From Vulcanimicrobiota bacterium (GTDB taxonomy: Bacteria; Vulcanimicrobiota; Vulcanimicrobiia; Vulcanimicrobiales; Vulcanimicrobiaceae), in NCBI GenBank assembly GCA_003140215.1, contig PLJL01000004.1, forward strand, positions 261,062-325,061: a stretch of DNA of 64,000 bases, in the 5' to 3' direction. Position 1 is the stretch's first letter. Each line of letters starts with the position of its first letter. Below are positions 19,693 to 28,261 of this stretch, piece after piece. Below the pieces are notes generated by a model. It did no database searches. It was not told where the DNA came from and saw nothing but the letters and a program-made list of their open reading frames with translations. The translations under genes were made by a program, and so were the position numbers.

Positions 19693-20842
19693 AGGCGTCC
19701 GCCCCACGCAGCCCGGCGCGAGCTACGCGCGCACCGCGCGGCCCAAGCCCGTCCTCAAGCCGCCCGACGCGCTGCTGCTCGGTGCGGTCGCGTTTCTGGT
19801 CGGGCTCGGCTTGGTGATGGTCTACAGCGCGTCGAGCGCGACCGCGTACGCGGCCTACCACGACACCGCGCACTACCTCAAGCGCCAACTCGTCTATCTC
19901 GTGCTCGGACTGTTCCTCGCCTACGTGGCGTATCGCGTCGACTACGGCAAGCTGCGCGGGCTCGCGCCGGGCTTGGTCTTGTTCACGCTGCTGCTGCTGG
20001 GGCTCACGTTGATCCCGCACGTCGGCTTCTTGAGCGGCGGCGCGCGCCGCTGGCTGGGCTTCGGCGCTTTCTCGTTCCAGCCGTCGGAGTTGGGCAAGCT
20101 CGCGCTGGTGATCTTCTTGGCGGCGAAGTTGTCGCAGCTCAACGACCGCGTGCAATCGCTCTCCAAAGGCGTCGTGCCGGTGCTGCTGATCACGCTGCTG
20201 CTGGCCGGACCCGTGCTGGTCGAGCCCGACATGGGAACTGCCTCGATCTACATCTTCACCGCGCTAGCCGTGCTGTTCACCGCCGGCGCGCGCATCGAGC
20301 ACCTCATCATGTGTACGCTGGCGATGCTGCCGGCCGTGGTGATCGCCGTCGGCTCGTCGCCGTACAAGCTCAAGCGCGTCCTCGCCTTCATCGACCCCTG
20401 GAAGGACGCGCAAAACACCGGCTTCCACATCGTGCAGTCGTTGCTCGCGCTGGGAAGCGGTGGGATCTTCGGCCTGGGCCTGGGCGCGTCGCGGCAGAAA
20501 TACTTCTATCTGCCGATGCCGCACACCGACTTCATCTTCGCGGTGATCGGCGAAGAGTTGGGGATGCTGGGCTGCCTGGTCGTCATCGCGCTGTTCTTGC
20601 TGTTCGCGATCCGCGCCGCGAGCCTCGCGCTGCGCGCGCCCGACCGCTTCGGCATGCTGCTCGCGCTCGGCTGCACGTACCTCATCGTGATCCAAGCCTT
20701 CGTCAACATCGGCGTAGTAACGTCGTCCTGGCCCGTAACCGGCGTCCCCCTCCCGTTCATCTCCTTCGGCGGCACGTCGTTAGTCGTCTCCCTCATCGCC
20801 GTAGGCCTAATCGTCAACATCGGCCGCTACCGCACGTCATGA
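19682..20842 (+). CDS. ftsW: Septal peptidoglycan glycosyltransferase FtsW
   Basis: 386 residues, SEDS family with about ten membrane helices. Diagnostic segments: VMVYSASS, GARRWLGFGAFSFQPSELGKL, the large loop region GLGLGASRQKYFYLPMPHTDFIFAVIGEELG and PFISFGGTSLV. It polymerises lipid II together with FtsI. The GTG start at 19682 overlaps murD. No murG follows directly; murG-murC-murB-ddl resume at 28.2 kb. Confidence 0.96.
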   Translation: MHARGVRPTQPGASYARTARPKPVLKPPDALLLGAVAFLVGLGLVMVYSASSATAYAAYHDTAHYLKRQLVYLVLGLFLAYVAYRVDYGKLRGLAPGLVLFTLLLLGLTLIPHVGFLSGGARRWLGFGAFSFQPSELGKLALVIFLAAKLSQLNDRVQSLSKGVVPVLLITLLLAGPVLVEPDMGTASIYIFTALAVLFTAGARIEHLIMCTLAMLPAVVIAVGSSPYKLKRVLAFIDPWKDAQNTGFHIVQSLLALGSGGIFGLGLGASRQKYFYLPMPHTDFIFAVIGEELGMLGCLVVIALFLLFAIRAASLALRAPDRFGMLLALGCTYLIVIQAFVNIGVVTSSWPVTGVPLPFISFGGTSLVVSLIAVGLIVNIGRYRTS

Positions 20843-20871
20843 CTTATGTCACCCCGTGCCCCAAAGGATTC

Positions 20872-20930
20872 ATTGTCACCCTGACGGAGTCACGTGCGCG
20901 TGAGCCCCGTCGAAGGGTGAGCCACCATCC
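20872..20930 (+). repeat. Dispersed hairpin repeat, long form (copy 3)
   Basis: Long form: GTCACCCTGACGGAG, TCACGTGCGCGTGA, GCCCCGTCGAAGGGTGAG then CCACCATC. Nested arms CACCCT/AGGGTG, ACGG/CCGT and TCACG/CGTGA can pair into one long imperfect hairpin. It lies 30 bases after ftsW and supplies the GTG start of the next gene. Confidence 0.9.
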
Positions 20931-21864
20931 CTGTCGCACGGCGCTCGCGGCCGCGCTGCTGCTCGCAACACTCGGCGCAACATCGCCGCCGCCGCCGTCG
21001 CTGCTGATCGCAACGCCGACGTTCCTGATGTACGCCGAAGGCGACCACCGCCAACCCGCCGTCGCCGGCGGGCGGGCGGCGGGCTACCACGTGCTGAGCA
21101 CCCTCGCCGACGGTAGCGCACTCGTCGGTTACGACGACGATCTGTTCACCGCCGTCGAGTCGGTGACGCCGGCGCTCGAGGCGCGCCGGGTCAAGACGTT
21201 CCCGCGCGGCACCACGTTCTTCCCCGGTAACGACGGCTTCTTGGCCTACGACGGCGCGTCCCAGCTGCTGCGCCGCTACGACGCGCGCGGCACGCTCATC
21301 GGCTCGCCCGTGCTACCGTCGGGGATCACCTCGGCGCTCGGCGTCGGCGACTCCATCGTCGTACTGGGAGCTGGACGCTTGCAAGTCTACGACCGCGGCG
21401 GCCGAATGCGCCGCGTCGCCGCGATAGAAGGCAACGCGCTCGCCGCCCTGCCGGACTCCCGCTTCGCCGTCAACGACGTGCGCGACGGCGAAGTCCGCGC
21501 CTACACTACCGAGCTCGAACAGACCGCAACGCTACGCTACGTCGGCCTCCCCGCGCGCACGATCGCATCAGCGCCCGACGGCGCGCTAGCCGTGCTCGCC
21601 GGAACACCCTCCTGCGTCACGTCCGACGCCGAAGTCGACGTCTTCACCGACCTCCACGCGCAGCCCGTCGCGCGTATCCACACCGGCATCACCGCCCCGC
21701 TCGCGCTCGCCGTCGGCCCCGGCTACGTCTACATCGCCAACGGATCGTGCCAGCGCGATCAGGACGGCTCGATCTCGATCTTCACCCGCGAAGGCACCTC
21801 CGCCGGCACCATGCAAAACATCGGCACCCCCACCAGCATTCTCCCGTTTCGTTTGTCACCCTGA
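20917..21864 (+). CDS. Secreted propeller-like protein framed by repeats
   Basis: 315 residues from the GTG at 20917; the next residues form a signal peptide (RTALAAALLLATLGATS). The rest is made of short beta-rich units (for example YDRGGRMRRVAAIEGNALAALPDSRFAV and FTREGTSAGTMQNIG), suggesting a periplasmic propeller. An in-frame ATG at 20839 overlaps the ftsW stop (ATGA) and is an alternative start, but it would add 26 residues encoded mostly by the hairpin repeat. The last three residues and the stop are also encoded by a repeat copy. Function unknown. Confidence 0.7.
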   Translation: MSHHPCRTALAAALLLATLGATSPPPPSLLIATPTFLMYAEGDHRQPAVAGGRAAGYHVLSTLADGSALVGYDDDLFTAVESVTPALEARRVKTFPRGTTFFPGNDGFLAYDGASQLLRRYDARGTLIGSPVLPSGITSALGVGDSIVVLGAGRLQVYDRGGRMRRVAAIEGNALAALPDSRFAVNDVRDGEVRAYTTELEQTATLRYVGLPARTIASAPDGALAVLAGTPSCVTSDAEVDVFTDLHAQPVARIHTGITAPLALAVGPGYVYIANGSCQRDQDGSISIFTREGTSAGTMQNIGTPTSILPFRLSP

Positions 21865-21901
21865 CGGAGTCGCGTGCGCGTGAGCCCCGTCGAAGGGTGA
21901 A
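21855..21901 (+). repeat. Dispersed hairpin repeat, long form (copy 4)
   Basis: Nearly identical to copy 3 with one change (TCGCG for TCACG in the inner arm). It provides the stop codon of the preceding gene (TCACCCTGA) and is followed directly by a terminator hairpin. Confidence 0.9.
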
Positions 21902-21903
21902 AG

Positions 21904-21940
21904 GAGAAGGCCCGCTCTTCCAAGCGGTCCTTTTCGTTTT
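21904..21940 (+). terminator. Rho-independent terminator of the dcw operon
   Basis: A 12-pair stem with one mismatch: 5' arm GAGAAGG-C-CCGCT, six-base loop (CTTCCA), 3' arm AGCGG-T-CCTTTTC, followed by GTTTT. It sits between two repeat copies, just after the last gene of the mraZ-to-ftsW transcription unit. Confidence 0.75.
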
Positions 21941-21950
21941 GACCGTCCTC

Positions 21951-22008
21951 ATTGTCACCCTGACGGAGTCACGTGCGCGTGAGCCCCGTCGAAGGGTGAG
22001 CCACGATC
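21951..22008 (+). repeat. Dispersed hairpin repeat, long form (copy 5)
   Basis: Same structure and nearly the same sequence as copy 3, ending in CCACGATC. It is 50 bases downstream of copy 4, with the terminator between them. Confidence 0.9.
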
Positions 22009-22136
22009 ATCCCGTCACCGCCGCGGACCTGCGGGCGTGCTTTCGCGGCGACGTCTACGGTGAGGCAGAGACGATGACGGACGCGTGGTTCGCCGACCAC
22101 GTAGCGCGCAACGACATCGCTCGAACGGTCTACTGA
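21996..22136 (+). CDS. Possible 46-residue ORF or gene remnant
   Basis: A GTG inside repeat copy 5 opens a 46-residue frame (MSHDHPVTAADLRACFRGDV and onward, ending NDIARTVY). The start context is the same repeat-borne GTG as in the gene at 20917. No family is recognised and no other ribosome-binding site is visible. It may be a fragment of a lost gene fused to the repeat. Confidence 0.3.
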   Translation: MSHDHPVTAADLRACFRGDVYGEAETMTDAWFADHVARNDIARTVY

Positions 22137-22194
22137 GCGAACTCTGCTGGGACCAGATCGCACGCCAACAACGAATGCGCATCGCGCTACTCTC

Positions 22195-22293
22195 TTAGAG
22201 CAGCTGGCGCAACTCGTCGGAACTCATACCGATGTCGTCAAGGATTTGGGCAAGCATTCGGGGTCGACGGCTGCCCGAGGGAGACGCCGCGCG
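22195..22293 (-). pseudogene. HicA toxin C-terminal remnant
   Basis: Directly after the hicB stop, the same strand encodes a 32-codon tail ending RMLAQILDDIGMSSDELRQLL. This resembles the conserved HicA C-terminus (L-x-x-I-L-x-x-A-G-x-x-x-E-E-F). The N-terminal part with the double-stranded-RNA-binding-like fold and catalytic histidine is absent, so the toxin appears deleted. Similarity was judged by eye over a short region. Confidence 0.45.
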
Positions 22294-22545
22294 TTAGGCT
22301 GCAGGCGGATTGACGATGACGCGCTCCACACGTACCGGAACGTCCGCGTCCGGTGCGGGGAGTTCTTCACCATGTTCGATCGCGACCTCGATCTCGAGCT
22401 CGATGACTTCGCGCGCATTCGCGAGCGCATCATCGACCGTCTCACCCTGGGTGTGCGCGTGCGGAAATGCAGGAATCCGTACGACAAATCCGCCGTCGTC
22501 CGGATCGGCTTCGAGAATGACGCGATAAGCGCGCGGATCGGCCAC
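22294..22545 (-). CDS. hicB: HicB-family antitoxin
   Basis: 83 residues from a GTG at 22545. The partial RNase-H-like HicB fold is recognisable: YRVILEADPDDGGFVVRIP, the HTQGETVDDALANAREVIEL helix and the final PVRVERVIV strand. HicB neutralises HicA mRNA interferase. The frame stays open up to 22605, where a GTG lies in the dispersed repeat, but the HicB fold starts at 22545. Only a remnant of hicA follows, so this is an orphan antitoxin. Confidence 0.8.
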   Translation of the reverse strand: MADPRAYRVILEADPDDGGFVVRIPAFPHAHTQGETVDDALANAREVIELEIEVAIEHGEELPAPDADVPVRVERVIVNPPAA

Positions 22546-22600
22546 GAGGATAATTTCGCGCCGAGGAAAGTCGATCCCCTCGACTTTCGGCGCTCCCACG

Positions 22601-22653
22601 GTCACCCTGACGTGATTGTCACCCTGAGCCCGTCGAAGGGTGAGCCACGATCG
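22601..22653 (+). repeat. Dispersed hairpin repeat (copy 6)
   Basis: A half copy (GTCACCCTGACGTGATT, 22601-22617) followed by a complete short form (GTCACCCTGAGCCCGTCG, AAGGGTGAG, CCACGATC). It fills the space between the 3' end of fabZ and the 5' end of hicB, both of which are on the opposite strand. Confidence 0.9.
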
Positions 22654-23118
22654 CTACAGCGAGAGAATCGACGTCTCGTAACCCGACAGCGACGGATCGC
22701 TAACGATCGACAACCGCAACTCGCCGCTGACGACGAGCTTGCCGTCGACCTTCCCTTCGACCGCCATCAAGGCGACGTTCATCTTGATCTTGTCGACGCG
22801 CGCCTCCATGTCGAACCGATCCCCCGGAACCACCGGCCGCCGGAAGCGGATCTTGTCCATCCCGGTGAGGTACGACACCTTGCGCGCCATCTCGCCCGGC
22901 TCGACGATCACCGCGCCGGCGAGCTGCGCCAACGCCTCGACCATGAGCACGCCCGGCAGCAGCGGATTGCCCGGAAAGTGACCCGTGAACATCGGCTCGT
23001 TTGCGGTGACGTTCTTGTAGCCGCGCGCGAACACCATCAACTCGCGTTCGGTGATCCGGTCGATCAGCAGCATCGGGTAGCGGTGCGGCAAGATCTGCAT
23101 GATCTCGCGCACGTCCAT
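22654..23118 (-). CDS. fabZ: 3-hydroxyacyl-ACP dehydratase FabZ
   Basis: 154 residues, hot-dog fold. The active-site helix region EPMFTGHFPGNPLLPGVLM contains catalytic His47, with Glu61 in MVEALAQ. N-terminus MDVREIMQILPHRYPMLLID is typical. FabZ dehydrates beta-hydroxyacyl-ACP in fatty acid (and, in diderms, lipid A-related) synthesis. Start chosen at the ATG at 23118; a GTG three codons upstream overlaps the stop of the XRE gene (TAGTG), so the two are probably coupled. Confidence 0.95.
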   Translation of the reverse strand: MDVREIMQILPHRYPMLLIDRITERELMVFARGYKNVTANEPMFTGHFPGNPLLPGVLMVEALAQLAGAVIVEPGEMARKVSYLTGMDKIRFRRPVVPGDRFDMEARVDKIKMNVALMAVEGKVDGKLVVSGELRLSIVSDPSLSGYETSILSL

Positions 23119-23126
23119 CTCGGCCA

Positions 23127-23471
23127 CTACGCGCCACCCGCATAGTCTTGGATCGGCGTAACCCGCCCGCCGAAAATCTCGCTCAGGTCGACACCGTATG
23201 CCGCGCAAACGCTCGCGAGCTCGGTTTCGCTCAGCCCAACCGTTCCCGCCTCGGCCTCGGCAAGCCGTTCCGCATCGATCCCGGTAGCCTCGGCCGCGCC
23301 CTCGACGGTCAGCCCGCGCCGCGTGCGAAAGCGCACGAGCCGCTCGGCAACCTCCGCGAGCAGAGTCTCATCGGGCACCCCCGGAGGTTGAACGCGCAGC
23401 CGTCGTCCTCCCGGCGCGAGTCGAGAACCGCATCCAAGGAAGCGATCGCGCATCACAATCAAAAGCGCCAT
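23127..23471 (-). CDS. XRE-family helix-turn-helix regulator coupled to fabZ
   Basis: About 114 residues. The C-terminal 65 residues form a Cro/C1-type helix-turn-helix (RFRTRRGLTVEGAAEATGID followed by ETELASVCAAYGVDLSEIFGG). The N-terminal 40 residues are poorly conserved. The ATG at 23471 is preceded by GGGG; ATGs at 23477 and 23453 are alternatives. A repeat copy lies directly upstream. Its stop abuts the fabZ start, so it may control lipid synthesis; that is inference. Confidence 0.75.
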   Translation of the reverse strand: MALLIVMRDRFLGCGSRLAPGGRRLRVQPPGVPDETLLAEVAERLVRFRTRRGLTVEGAAEATGIDAERLAEAEAGTVGLSETELASVCAAYGVDLSEIFGGRVTPIQDYAGGA

Positions 23472-23478
23472 CCCCATT

Positions 23479-23514
23479 GTCACCCTGAGCCCCGTCGAAG
23501 GGTGAGCCACGATC
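23479..23514 (+). repeat. Dispersed hairpin repeat (copy 7)
   Basis: Short form with intact CACCCT/AGGGTG stem (GTCACCCTGAGCCCCGTCG, AAGGGTGAG, CCACGATC), immediately upstream of the start of the XRE gene on the opposite strand. Confidence 0.9.
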
Positions 23515-23647
23515 CCGGTCGGCCGGTCGGACGGCGCCCTGTAAAGACCTGGTCGGGTTGTAGGGCATAGCACATAGGGGCTAGAACGGGCTGCCAGTCG
23601 CCGAGGAACTGGGCGTGGGCGCGGGTGTCGGCGGTACGGAGGATAGG

Positions 23648-24898
23648 GTGCGGGTTACCCGGACGCGGTTGGGAGTGTTTACGCTCCTCGCTCTTGTGCT
23701 ATTAGCCCCGGGGTGTGGCGGCGGCCATGCGGGCACGAACGCGATCCCCGACGGGCGCATGGCGACCGTCAAGTCGGTTTCGCCCGCGTCGATCCCCGCC
23801 CCACCGATGGCGCGGACCGCGATTTTGCCATCCTCGGCGATGACCTCGGTCCGGACTCCCCAGAGCGCGATCGCGCCGCTAGGGTGGACACAACTTCCCG
23901 GCGGAGGCATCTTCGTCGCGGCGAGCCCCGACGGCTCGATCTGGGTCCTCTCGAACCAAGGCCCCGGCCCGGACCAATCGATCTGGCACTACGCCAACGG
24001 AAACTGGTCGAACATCTCCGGCGGTGCGACCCGGCTCGCCGTCGCGCCGGACAACTCGCTCTGGGCCGTCACTGCCGCGGGCGGGATCTATCACTATACC
24101 GGTTCATGGACGCAGATCGCCGGCGGCGCCAGCGACATCTCGGTCGGCCCCGACGGCTCGGTCTACGTCATCTCGAATCAAGGCGGCGGCCCGTTCGGCC
24201 GCGGCGCTTGGCGCTACACGAACGGTGCGTGGACGGCGCTGCCGGGCGGCGGCGTGCGTGTCGCGGCCTCGTGGGATGTTGGAACGTACCTGGGCAACAT
24301 CACGCCGGGAACGCTGTGGGTCCTCAACACGCCCGGCGATCTGTGGTACTGGAACGCGGCCTTCGGCTTCCACAACCTCGGCGGCGGCGGCGTCGAGATG
24401 GCCCCGACCAGCAACGGCGGGATCTTCGTGCTCGGATTTCCGCAAGGCCCGAACGGCTATCCGCTCTGGTACAACGACCTGAACACGGGCACGTGGACCC
24501 CGCAGTCCGGCGGCGGGATCAGCATCGCAACCGATAGCGCGCACGTCTACGCGATCGGCAAGGCCGGCGGGATCTATTCGACTCCACTCGGGCCACCGGG
24601 GCCGACGCCCACGCCTACGCCGCCGCCGGGCATGTTGCAGGCCAGCGTAAATTCACTAGTGTTCTCTGGCACCGGTGCGACCTTCTCGCAAGTAATCTCC
24701 GTGAGTCAGCCGTCGTATTCGGGGCCATTCGTACTCTCCGGTCTCGATACGACAGTCGCCACGGCCCATATCGTATCGAACCTCATATCGGTCACACCGG
24801 TAGCCGCGGGTTCTACGAGCCTGACGGTCACCGGCGGCAACGGTCAATTTGTAACGATACCGATCGGAGTCACGACCTTGAGCGTCCCGGTACAGTGA
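23648..24898 (+). CDS. Tectonin-like beta-propeller lipoprotein
   Basis: 416 residues. A GTG at 23648 is preceded by GGAGGA at 4-5 bases, which decides the start. Lipoprotein signal ending LAPGC (Cys about 23). Residues about 75-315 form repeated units of the tectonin type ([20 protein letters not shown], then IWHYANGNW and repeats with [15 protein letters not shown]). A proline-threonine linker (about 320-330) leads to a C-terminal Ig-like domain. Probably exposed on the outer membrane; ligand unknown. Its stop overlaps the next gene's start (GTGA). Confidence 0.8.
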   Translation: MRVTRTRLGVFTLLALVLLAPGCGGGHAGTNAIPDGRMATVKSVSPASIPAPPMARTAILPSSAMTSVRTPQSAIAPLGWTQLPGGGIFVAASPDGSIWVLSNQGPGPDQSIWHYANGNWSNISGGATRLAVAPDNSLWAVTAAGGIYHYTGSWTQIAGGASDISVGPDGSVYVISNQGGGPFGRGAWRYTNGAWTALPGGGVRVAASWDVGTYLGNITPGTLWVLNTPGDLWYWNAAFGFHNLGGGGVEMAPTSNGGIFVLGFPQGPNGYPLWYNDLNTGTWTPQSGGGISIATDSAHVYAIGKAGGIYSTPLGPPGPTPTPTPPPGMLQASVNSLVFSGTGATFSQVISVSQPSYSGPFVLSGLDTTVATAHIVSNLISVTPVAAGSTSLTVTGGNGQFVTIPIGVTTLSVPVQ

Positions 24899-27606
24899 GT
24901 CGCCGGTTGCGCAGTCGCATACTCGCATTACTCGCTGTCTACAGCCTCTCGTCATGCGGTGGAGGCTCACGAGTCGTGCCGCCGGCTTCGAGCGGAATCA
25001 CTCCGCCCAGCAAAGCCCCCATGGCCGCCGCGACCGCGAGCTTCACAATCACCATCCCGTCGCGCAGCGGGGCAGCGAATTCGCACGCGCCACGCTATGT
25101 CTCGATCGCGACGCAATCCATCATCATCACGCTGGCGACAGTCAACGGAACGCCGTTCACCGGCAGTCCCGCGTCGATCGCAAGTAATCTGACAGTGAGT
25201 AATCCCGCCTGCACAGGTGTGCCGCTGACGTGCACGATCGTCGCGCCTGCCGTGGTCGGGAACGACGTCTTCAACGTCGCCACCTACGATGCTCAGCAGA
25301 CCTCAGCGTCCCCGGTGACGCCTATAGGCCACGTACTTTCGCAGGCGACGACGAGCGTTACGGTCGTCGCCAACCAGGCGAACGTTGCGCCACCGATGGT
25401 GCTCAACGGTGTCGCGGCGTCGATCACCGTGGTTACCCCCAGTGGCGACCCGCACGTGCTCGGGTCACCGGCCACGGGGTATCAGCTCATCGGCAACCAA
25501 CCATACATCCTCTTCGTTGCTGCGCTTGATGCAGCTGGGGTGTTCATCATCGATCCAGGTGCGCCGACGTTCACGATGCAGAGCGGCTCGAGCGCGGTCG
25601 TTGTAACGCCGGTCGGCGGGAACCGCAATGCCTTTACGGTTCGGGCCCGCTCATTTAGCGGATCTCCTGTGCCGTTGAGTATTACCATGTCGAACAGCAG
25701 TCTCAGGCTCGACCTGACCCTGACGACGGTTCAGGAATTGTGGGTTGCGGACGCAGGCAACTCAACAATCACGGGTTATGCAGGATCTCCGCCTACGCAT
25801 ATTGTCGGCGACACGATCACCGCCGGGCTCCAGGGGCCGAATGCTCTCGCCTTCGACGGGAACGGCATCCTTTGGGTAACCAACTTCGGCAACGTCACGG
25901 CGTACTCTGGAACGACGCAAATTCTGGCGGACACGATAACCGCAGGACTCAGCGCACCGATCGGCCTTGCCTTTGACCCCAGTGGCGTTCTGTGGGTCGG
26001 GGACTGGCCACGGCCCGGACCGGGTACCGTCAACGCCTACTCTGGAACCACCCAGCTCACGGCGAACACGATTTCCAACCCGCAGGCTCTGTCGACCGGA
26101 TTGTGGGGACCGCGCGCCCTCGCCTTCGATGTACACGGCAACCTTTGGGTTGCAAACGGTGGAGGAGGCGTAAACACCGTTACGGCCTATGCGGGCTCAG
26201 CGCAACTGGGCGCAAACACCATTACCGCGGGTATCTCTGCACCGTTCGGGCTTGCCTTTGACGGCAGCGGCAATCTTTGGGTCGCGAACGTAAACACGAA
26301 CACGATCACGGCATACGCGGGCACAGCGCCCCTACCCGGAGGCACGATTACGGCCGGGCTGAGTGCGCCCGCCGGTATTGCGTTTGATGCAAGCGGACAT
26401 CTCTGGGTCGCGAACGAGAGCGGAGCAAACGGCCACACCATCACCGCGTACGCCGGAACGTCACAGATTTCAGCAAACACGATCGCGAGCGGCCTAAGCG
26501 TGCCGATAGCCGTCGCCTTCGCCCCGACGGCCGCGCTACCGGCGTCAACGATATCGCCGGGACCAACGCCAACGCCAACGCCGACGCCGATCTCGACCTT
26601 CACGCCGGGGTCGACGCCAACGCCAACCCCAACGCCCATTCCCCCGTTCACGCCGACGCCGACGCCAGTGCCACCGCTGACGCCAACGCCAACCCCGACA
26701 CCAACCCTAATGCCAACGCCGACGCCTACTCCAACCATGACGCCAACGCCAGACCCCTGCGCTGGGGAGCGACCTCATGCGAATCAATGCCCGTTCTCGC
26801 AGCGCTTCCTAGCCTCGCCACTAAAGTGCGCTGATCAAGCATGCAGTGTGGCTTACGACCAAGGCGTATACACGAAGCAGATAATGAACTCGGTCCTTGA
26901 TCATTCGCTGAAGCAAAATCCAAACGGTTTTTGGCAGTACGGATTTAGCAACGAGCTGGGCGGTGACGGGAGGGTTACGGCCTTTAACGGCGAGTCGGTG
27001 AATGGGCCGCCACTTGGCTCCACCCCTTTGCTGGTCGTTTGCGTTGGCGGCGCGCTTCACATACCAACCCTGCCGCGCGACAACAGCACCGACTTGGTTA
27101 GACACCCCGGCGGTTGCGGAGATGCAAACTATGCGTCCTACGACGAACATCCAGGCTACGACTATCGTGCTGCGCCCGGCACTCCCGTCTACGCTGCGGC
27201 AGGAGGCATCGTGGTCATGAACTTCCACGAGCCCAATGCCGATGGCACGCCGAAAATGTGCGTTGACACAAACGTTGTCGACACTTGTACCGCCAAGAAC
27301 TATGTCGGCATCGATCATCAGCTACGTGGGCTTGGGGGATACATCTCGCAATACGGGCACCTAAGCGTCATAAACGTGAGTGCGGGCGATACGATCACGC
27401 AAGGTCAGCTTATTGGCTACAGCGGGGAGGTCGGTGCTCCTAAGAATCCGCACCTGCACTTTGAGGTGATCAAGCTGCTTCCAGGTCTGCCCAATAACTA
27501 CAACGCGTACAATTATGCCATAGTCGATCCTTACGGTTGGACCGGTGGTGGCACCGACCCGCTCGTGGGCATTTTTGGCGGCGTGTCCGTTCAGCTTTGG
27601 CAGTAA
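24895..27606 (+). CDS. Lipoprotein with NHL-like propeller, Thr-Pro linker and M23 (LytM) peptidase
   Basis: 903 residues. Lipobox YSLSSC near residue 21; Ig-like region to about 280; six NHL/SMP30-like units (about 280-550) of the form [14 protein letters not shown]...TITAYAG; a Thr-Pro repeat linker (about 555-620); then a C-terminal M23 peptidase. The zinc site is complete: H751-x3-D755 (HPGYD) and H855-x-H857 (HLHFE), with YGHL in between. M23 enzymes cut peptidoglycan crosslinks. The propeller fusion may position the enzyme or sense a ligand. Base composition is visibly less GC-rich than its neighbours. Confidence 0.85.
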   Translation: MSRRLRSRILALLAVYSLSSCGGGSRVVPPASSGITPPSKAPMAAATASFTITIPSRSGAANSHAPRYVSIATQSIIITLATVNGTPFTGSPASIASNLTVSNPACTGVPLTCTIVAPAVVGNDVFNVATYDAQQTSASPVTPIGHVLSQATTSVTVVANQANVAPPMVLNGVAASITVVTPSGDPHVLGSPATGYQLIGNQPYILFVAALDAAGVFIIDPGAPTFTMQSGSSAVVVTPVGGNRNAFTVRARSFSGSPVPLSITMSNSSLRLDLTLTTVQELWVADAGNSTITGYAGSPPTHIVGDTITAGLQGPNALAFDGNGILWVTNFGNVTAYSGTTQILADTITAGLSAPIGLAFDPSGVLWVGDWPRPGPGTVNAYSGTTQLTANTISNPQALSTGLWGPRALAFDVHGNLWVANGGGGVNTVTAYAGSAQLGANTITAGISAPFGLAFDGSGNLWVANVNTNTITAYAGTAPLPGGTITAGLSAPAGIAFDASGHLWVANESGANGHTITAYAGTSQISANTIASGLSVPIAVAFAPTAALPASTISPGPTPTPTPTPISTFTPGSTPTPTPTPIPPFTPTPTPVPPLTPTPTPTPTLMPTPTPTPTMTPTPDPCAGERPHANQCPFSQRFLASPLKCADQACSVAYDQGVYTKQIMNSVLDHSLKQNPNGFWQYGFSNELGGDGRVTAFNGESVNGPPLGSTPLLVVCVGGALHIPTLPRDNSTDLVRHPGGCGDANYASYDEHPGYDYRAAPGTPVYAAAGGIVVMNFHEPNADGTPKMCVDTNVVDTCTAKNYVGIDHQLRGLGGYISQYGHLSVINVSAGDTITQGQLIGYSGEVGAPKNPHLHFEVIKLLPGLPNNYNAYNYAIVDPYGWTGGGTDPLVGIFGGVSVQLWQ

Positions 27607-27706
27607 GTTAGATCTTTGGTGACGACTCCCACAATGCGCGGCGGATCCCAAGAGCGCGGTTCGTTCAAAATCTCGAATCAAGCGTCGCTGCGCGGAGCCT
27701 GAACGG

Positions 27707-28195
27707 CTACCCGGCGTCCTCCCGCGAACGCAGCCCTTCGACGGCGAGAACCACGGCCGCGCCGTAAATTCCATGCGGAATCGCGTCGGCCAGCCAATCG
27801 CCGGGACTCCATTTCGCGGGATCGGTAGCACCGGTCTTGGTCGCCGGCACGTCGCTGAGCGCCATCGCGGCGGCGCCGACGACGAGCGCCGCAACCGGCA
27901 CCGAGATCCGCCGCGGCAGCAACGGCCGGATCATCGCGTAGAGTATCCCGACGCCCAGCCCGTTGCCGTAACCGAGCAGCGCCCCCAGCGCGCTGCGCCG
28001 GTGCTGCGACGTCTCGTCGTCGCGCGTGAGCGCGGAGAGCCCGGCCGACGAAGCGACGTTCTTCACCAGCTTTCCGGCCATCTCGCTCTCAGCGCGCCCG
28101 CGCACCGCCATGTCGGCGTAGGTGGCGACGTTGAGGGCGGCCGTGCCGACGGCGCCGGCGGCCGTCCCGGCGGCAAGCGAGCGAAGCAGTGTCAT
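27707..28195 (-). CDS. Small membrane protein of unknown function
   Basis: 162 residues with an ATG at 28195 and about four hydrophobic segments: SLAAGTAAGAVGTAALNVATY, LGVGILYAMIRPLL, VPVAALVVGAAAMALSDV and IYGAAVVLAVEGL. It has glycine/alanine-rich helices and a cytoplasmic stretch around residues 35-65. It is divergent from murG. No specific family is assigned. Confidence 0.65.
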   Translation of the reverse strand: MTLLRSLAAGTAAGAVGTAALNVATYADMAVRGRAESEMAGKLVKNVASSAGLSALTRDDETSQHRRSALGALLGYGNGLGVGILYAMIRPLLPRRISVPVAALVVGAAAMALSDVPATKTGATDPAKWSPGDWLADAIPHGIYGAAVVLAVEGLRSREDAG

Positions 28196-28261
28196 GCTGG
28201 CTTGTACCCGGGGATGCGCGGCGCCGGGAGCATGGGATCGCTCGCCCGCCGTGAAACCTTC

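Noticed and set aside
26560..26755. Tandem short repeats resembling a CRISPR or minisatellite.
   Set aside because: The repeats encode the Thr-Pro linker of the propeller/LytM protein and vary with the codon pattern. There are no spacers and no cas genes.
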